A stretch of 6,916 nucleotides of DNA from Chthoniobacterales bacterium (GTDB lineage Bacteria; Verrucomicrobiota; Verrucomicrobiia; Chthoniobacterales; UBA10450), in NCBI GenBank assembly GCA_025980625.1, contig JAICXG010000152.1, forward strand, positions 1 to 6,916. The letters run 5' to 3'. Below the pieces are notes generated by a model that was given only the letters and a program-made list of their open reading frames with translations, was not told the origin of the DNA and made no database searches. Below are positions 5,668-6,916 of the stretch, piece after piece (positions within the stretch are counted from its first letter, which is position 1; the number at the start of each line of letters is the position of its first letter). Position numbers and translations under genes: made by a program.

Positions 5668-5683
5668 GACCCCTAAAAGGGTA
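5668..5683. promoter_or_regulatory. Possible NarL/FixJ-type operator, 7-2-7 inverted repeat
   Basis: GACCCCT-AA-AAGGGTA is an inverted pair of heptamers two bases apart. Each differs at one position from the NarL-family heptamer pattern TACYYMT/AKRRGTA. It overlaps the perfect 8-bp palindrome GTCTAGAC at 5663-5670. It lies 37 bp upstream of the ATG of the kelch N-terminal relic, where an operator for the lost gene would be expected. No regulator gene is in the window. Confidence 0.35.
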
Positions 5684-5695
5684 ATTTCCGCGACT

Positions 5696-5768
5696 CAGCC
5701 ATGTCTGGCTGCAACCGAGTTGTTCCGTTCCGCCGGAAAGCTTGAATGGCTGATCTGCAAAAGATCAG
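5696..5768. other. Cluster of short hairpins in the kelch upstream region
   Basis: CAGCCA-TGTC-TGGCTG (5696-5711) is a perfect 6-bp stem with a four-base loop. CTGATC-TGCAAAA-GATCAG (5750-5768) is a perfect 6-bp stem with a seven-base loop. Between them is a short TTCC-GCC-GGAA stem. No known riboswitch consensus was recognised. They could be a 5' leader structure, a small RNA, or chance. Confidence 0.3.
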
Positions 5769-6008
5769 TAATTTCGCCTCGGCGATGGGCCGGTTACATC
5801 GCTCTCCCTTTCAAGCTAAATCGTGACGAAGGGCTGGCAGGCGATCTATCATTGAGTCACGGAAGTGGATCGCGAGTTATTGCCATTAGTGGTCACAGAT
5901 GACTCGTGATCCCGCGCTCGCGGTTGGGGAACGCCGGTGACGGCCTCTGATCGCCGGGGATGTAGCGCGGCTGCGGCGGTAACTCCAAGGTGGGACTTTT
6001 CCCCGCAT
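5769..6008. other. Non-coding stretch with one short hairpin
   Basis: No protein or RNA gene is recognised. CCGCG-CT-CGCGG at 5912-5923 is a perfect short inverted repeat. The part at 5956-5990, with GTAGCGCGGCTGCGGCGG, has the GC-rich look of dispersed intergenic repeats in this bacterial group. Confidence 0.35.
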
Positions 6009-6056
6009 GGACATGCGGAAGCATGTCCCTCCGGAAGGACGCGACTCGACGTGTCC
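6009..6056. repeat. REP-like pair of tandem hairpins
   Basis: The first hairpin is a perfect 8-bp stem, GGACATGC with GCATGTCC, closed by the tetraloop GGAA (6009-6028). Eight bases later a second stem, GGACGCG with CGTGTCC (one G-T pair), closes a six-base loop (6037-6056). Both stems open with GGAC and close with GTCC, so they look like two units of one element. They lie 60-108 bp beyond the stop of the Asp-box gene on its 3' side. This resembles a REP/BIME-type intergenic element; a role in transcript end protection is possible but there is no T-run. Confidence 0.5.
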
Positions 6057-6116
6057 ATTGTTGAAGGCTTTTCGCCGGCCGCTGTCTCAGTTTAAGCGAT
6101 AACTTGCGCGAGGATA

Positions 6117-6914
6117 TTACTGCAATTGCAGCATATAGATCCCGCGGCCAAAGGTGGCGGCGTAAAGTGCATTCGAGGCCGCCCGGTATTCGAGGTCAGT
6201 GACCGGAACATCAGGCAACTGCGTTCCGGGCGCGAGCCATTTTCTTCCGCCATTAGTTGAAACGAATACCCCGACATCGGTGCCGACATAGAGTGACGAG
6301 CCGATCACGAGAAGATCGTTCACAGGCGCTTGCGGAAGATTGCCGACGATTGAGCTCCAAGTCGCCCCGCCATCGTTAGTCTTCAACACATAAGGCAGGG
6401 CTACGCCCGACCGGAACCCCGAGAAAGTGGCATAGGCGGTCTGCGCGTTCGCCGGGTCGACGGTGACGCGAGTTACCCACGTGCCGGGCACGTCAGGGTC
6501 AGTCACCTGGGTCCAATTCGTTCCCAGGTTGGTCGTGAACCAAAGCCGTCCATCATCTGTCCCGGCGAGGACACGGTTAGGGTCAGTGGCGGCCCCCGCA
6601 ACGGTTGTGACTGTGCCAAAGGGATAAAGTGGGTCACGTCCCGGGCCGCCGGTAAGGTCAGGGCTGATGACTGACCAATGGACAGCATTATCGACGGAGC
6701 GGTTTACCTGGTTACCGGCGTAATAGAGGATGACCGGATTAGCGGGATCGAATTGCAACGGTGTGAGCCAGTTTCGCCGCGAAGATACGGTGGAGCCGGT
6801 AAAGTCGAACCCGGTGTTGCCGCCGTCGGTCGAACGCACGCAGTCGCCGTACTGACTGCACCCGTAAACCTTGTTTTGATCGACCGGATTGATTAGCGCT
6901 TCCTCGCCGTCGCC
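6117..6914 (-). CDS. Asp-box (BNR/sortilin-like) beta-propeller protein, C-terminal part
   Basis: The frame is open from the right edge to TAA at 6119-6117, giving the last 265 residues; the start is outside the window. Asp-box type motifs (S/T-x-D/N-x-G-x-T/x-W) recur: S-T-D-G-G-N-T at 28-34, S-V-D-N-A-V-H-W at 73-80, T-T-N-L-G-T-N-W at 127-134, K-T-N-D-G-G-A-T-W at 178-186 and S-T-N-G-G-R-K-W at 219-226. The spacers (F-D-P-A-N-P, V-D-P-A-N-A-Q-T-A-Y-A) and the ending L-E-Y-R-A-A-S-N-A-L-Y-A-A-T-F-G-R-G-I-Y are typical of large secreted WD40/YVTN/BNR-like repeat proteins. No sialidase Arg triad can be judged from this part, so an enzyme activity should not be assigned. A GTG at 6839 could be taken as a start but the homologous pattern continues upstream of it. 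The next gene on this strand is about 870 bp away. Confidence 0.85.
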   Translation of the reverse strand, partial: GDGEEALINPVDQNKVYGCSQYGDCVRSTDGGNTGFDFTGSTVSSRRNWLTPLQFDPANPVILYYAGNQVNRSVDNAVHWSVISPDLTGGPGRDPLYPFGTVTTVAGAATDPNRVLAGTDDGRLWFTTNLGTNWTQVTDPDVPGTWVTRVTVDPANAQTAYATFSGFRSGVALPYVLKTNDGGATWSSIVGNLPQAPVNDLLVIGSSLYVGTDVGVFVSTNGGRKWLAPGTQLPDVPVTDLEYRAASNALYAATFGRGIYMLQLQ

Positions 6915-6916
6915 AA

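Noticed and set aside
5696..5768. Riboswitch or tRNA-like structure
   Set aside because: No conserved core of a known riboswitch class and no cloverleaf could be built from the stems.

Overview
The window looks like soil-type Verrucomicrobia (Spartobacteria / Chthoniobacterales, 'Candidatus Udaeobacter'-like). The reasons are: high-GC DNA; secreted kelch-repeat proteins with blades of the form S-G-T-W-x-A-T-G-S-L...H-T-A-T-L-L-P-N-G-K-V-L-V-A-G-G; a C-terminal dockerin-like module after an 'RKSHG...DLPLTG..GIECR' domain that I associate with this group; and starts without Shine-Dalgarno sites. This placement rests on recognition of sequence style, not on a search.

Left part (1-1988, + strand): the end of msrA, then a 6-phosphogluconolactonase, then an SDR-family NDP-sugar (CDP-paratose/tyvelose-type) epimerase. 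The genes are 3-5 bp apart and very likely one transcript. They combine methionine repair, the second step of the oxidative pentose phosphate pathway, and nucleotide-sugar conversion for the cell surface. The epimerase has Phe in place of the usual SDR catalytic Tyr.

Middle part (1989-5631, - strand): a tandem family of exported kelch beta-propeller proteins. Read on the - strand it runs: a decayed N-terminal relic (5631-5485); an intact seven-blade kelch protein with a dockerin (5244-3586); a six-blade paralog whose C-terminal fibronectin-like domain is knocked out of frame by two extra bases in a short GA tract (3523-2393, with the out-of-frame rest to 2259); and a dockerin C-terminal relic (2045-1989) whose stop codon touches the epimerase stop codon. 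So four pieces of one family sit in about 3.6 kb. The two full copies share the propeller but carry different C-terminal modules.

Right part (5632-6916): a non-coding stretch of about 485 bp with a NarL-like inverted repeat, several short hairpins and a REP-like pair of hairpins, then the C-terminal part of an Asp-box (BNR/sortilin-like) beta-propeller protein on the - strand that runs off the window edge. The long frames lying opposite or out of phase with the kelch genes are shadows of the repeats.

No defence system, CRISPR array, transposase or RNA gene was recognised. The most interesting material is the kelch family in the act of duplication, module exchange and decay.
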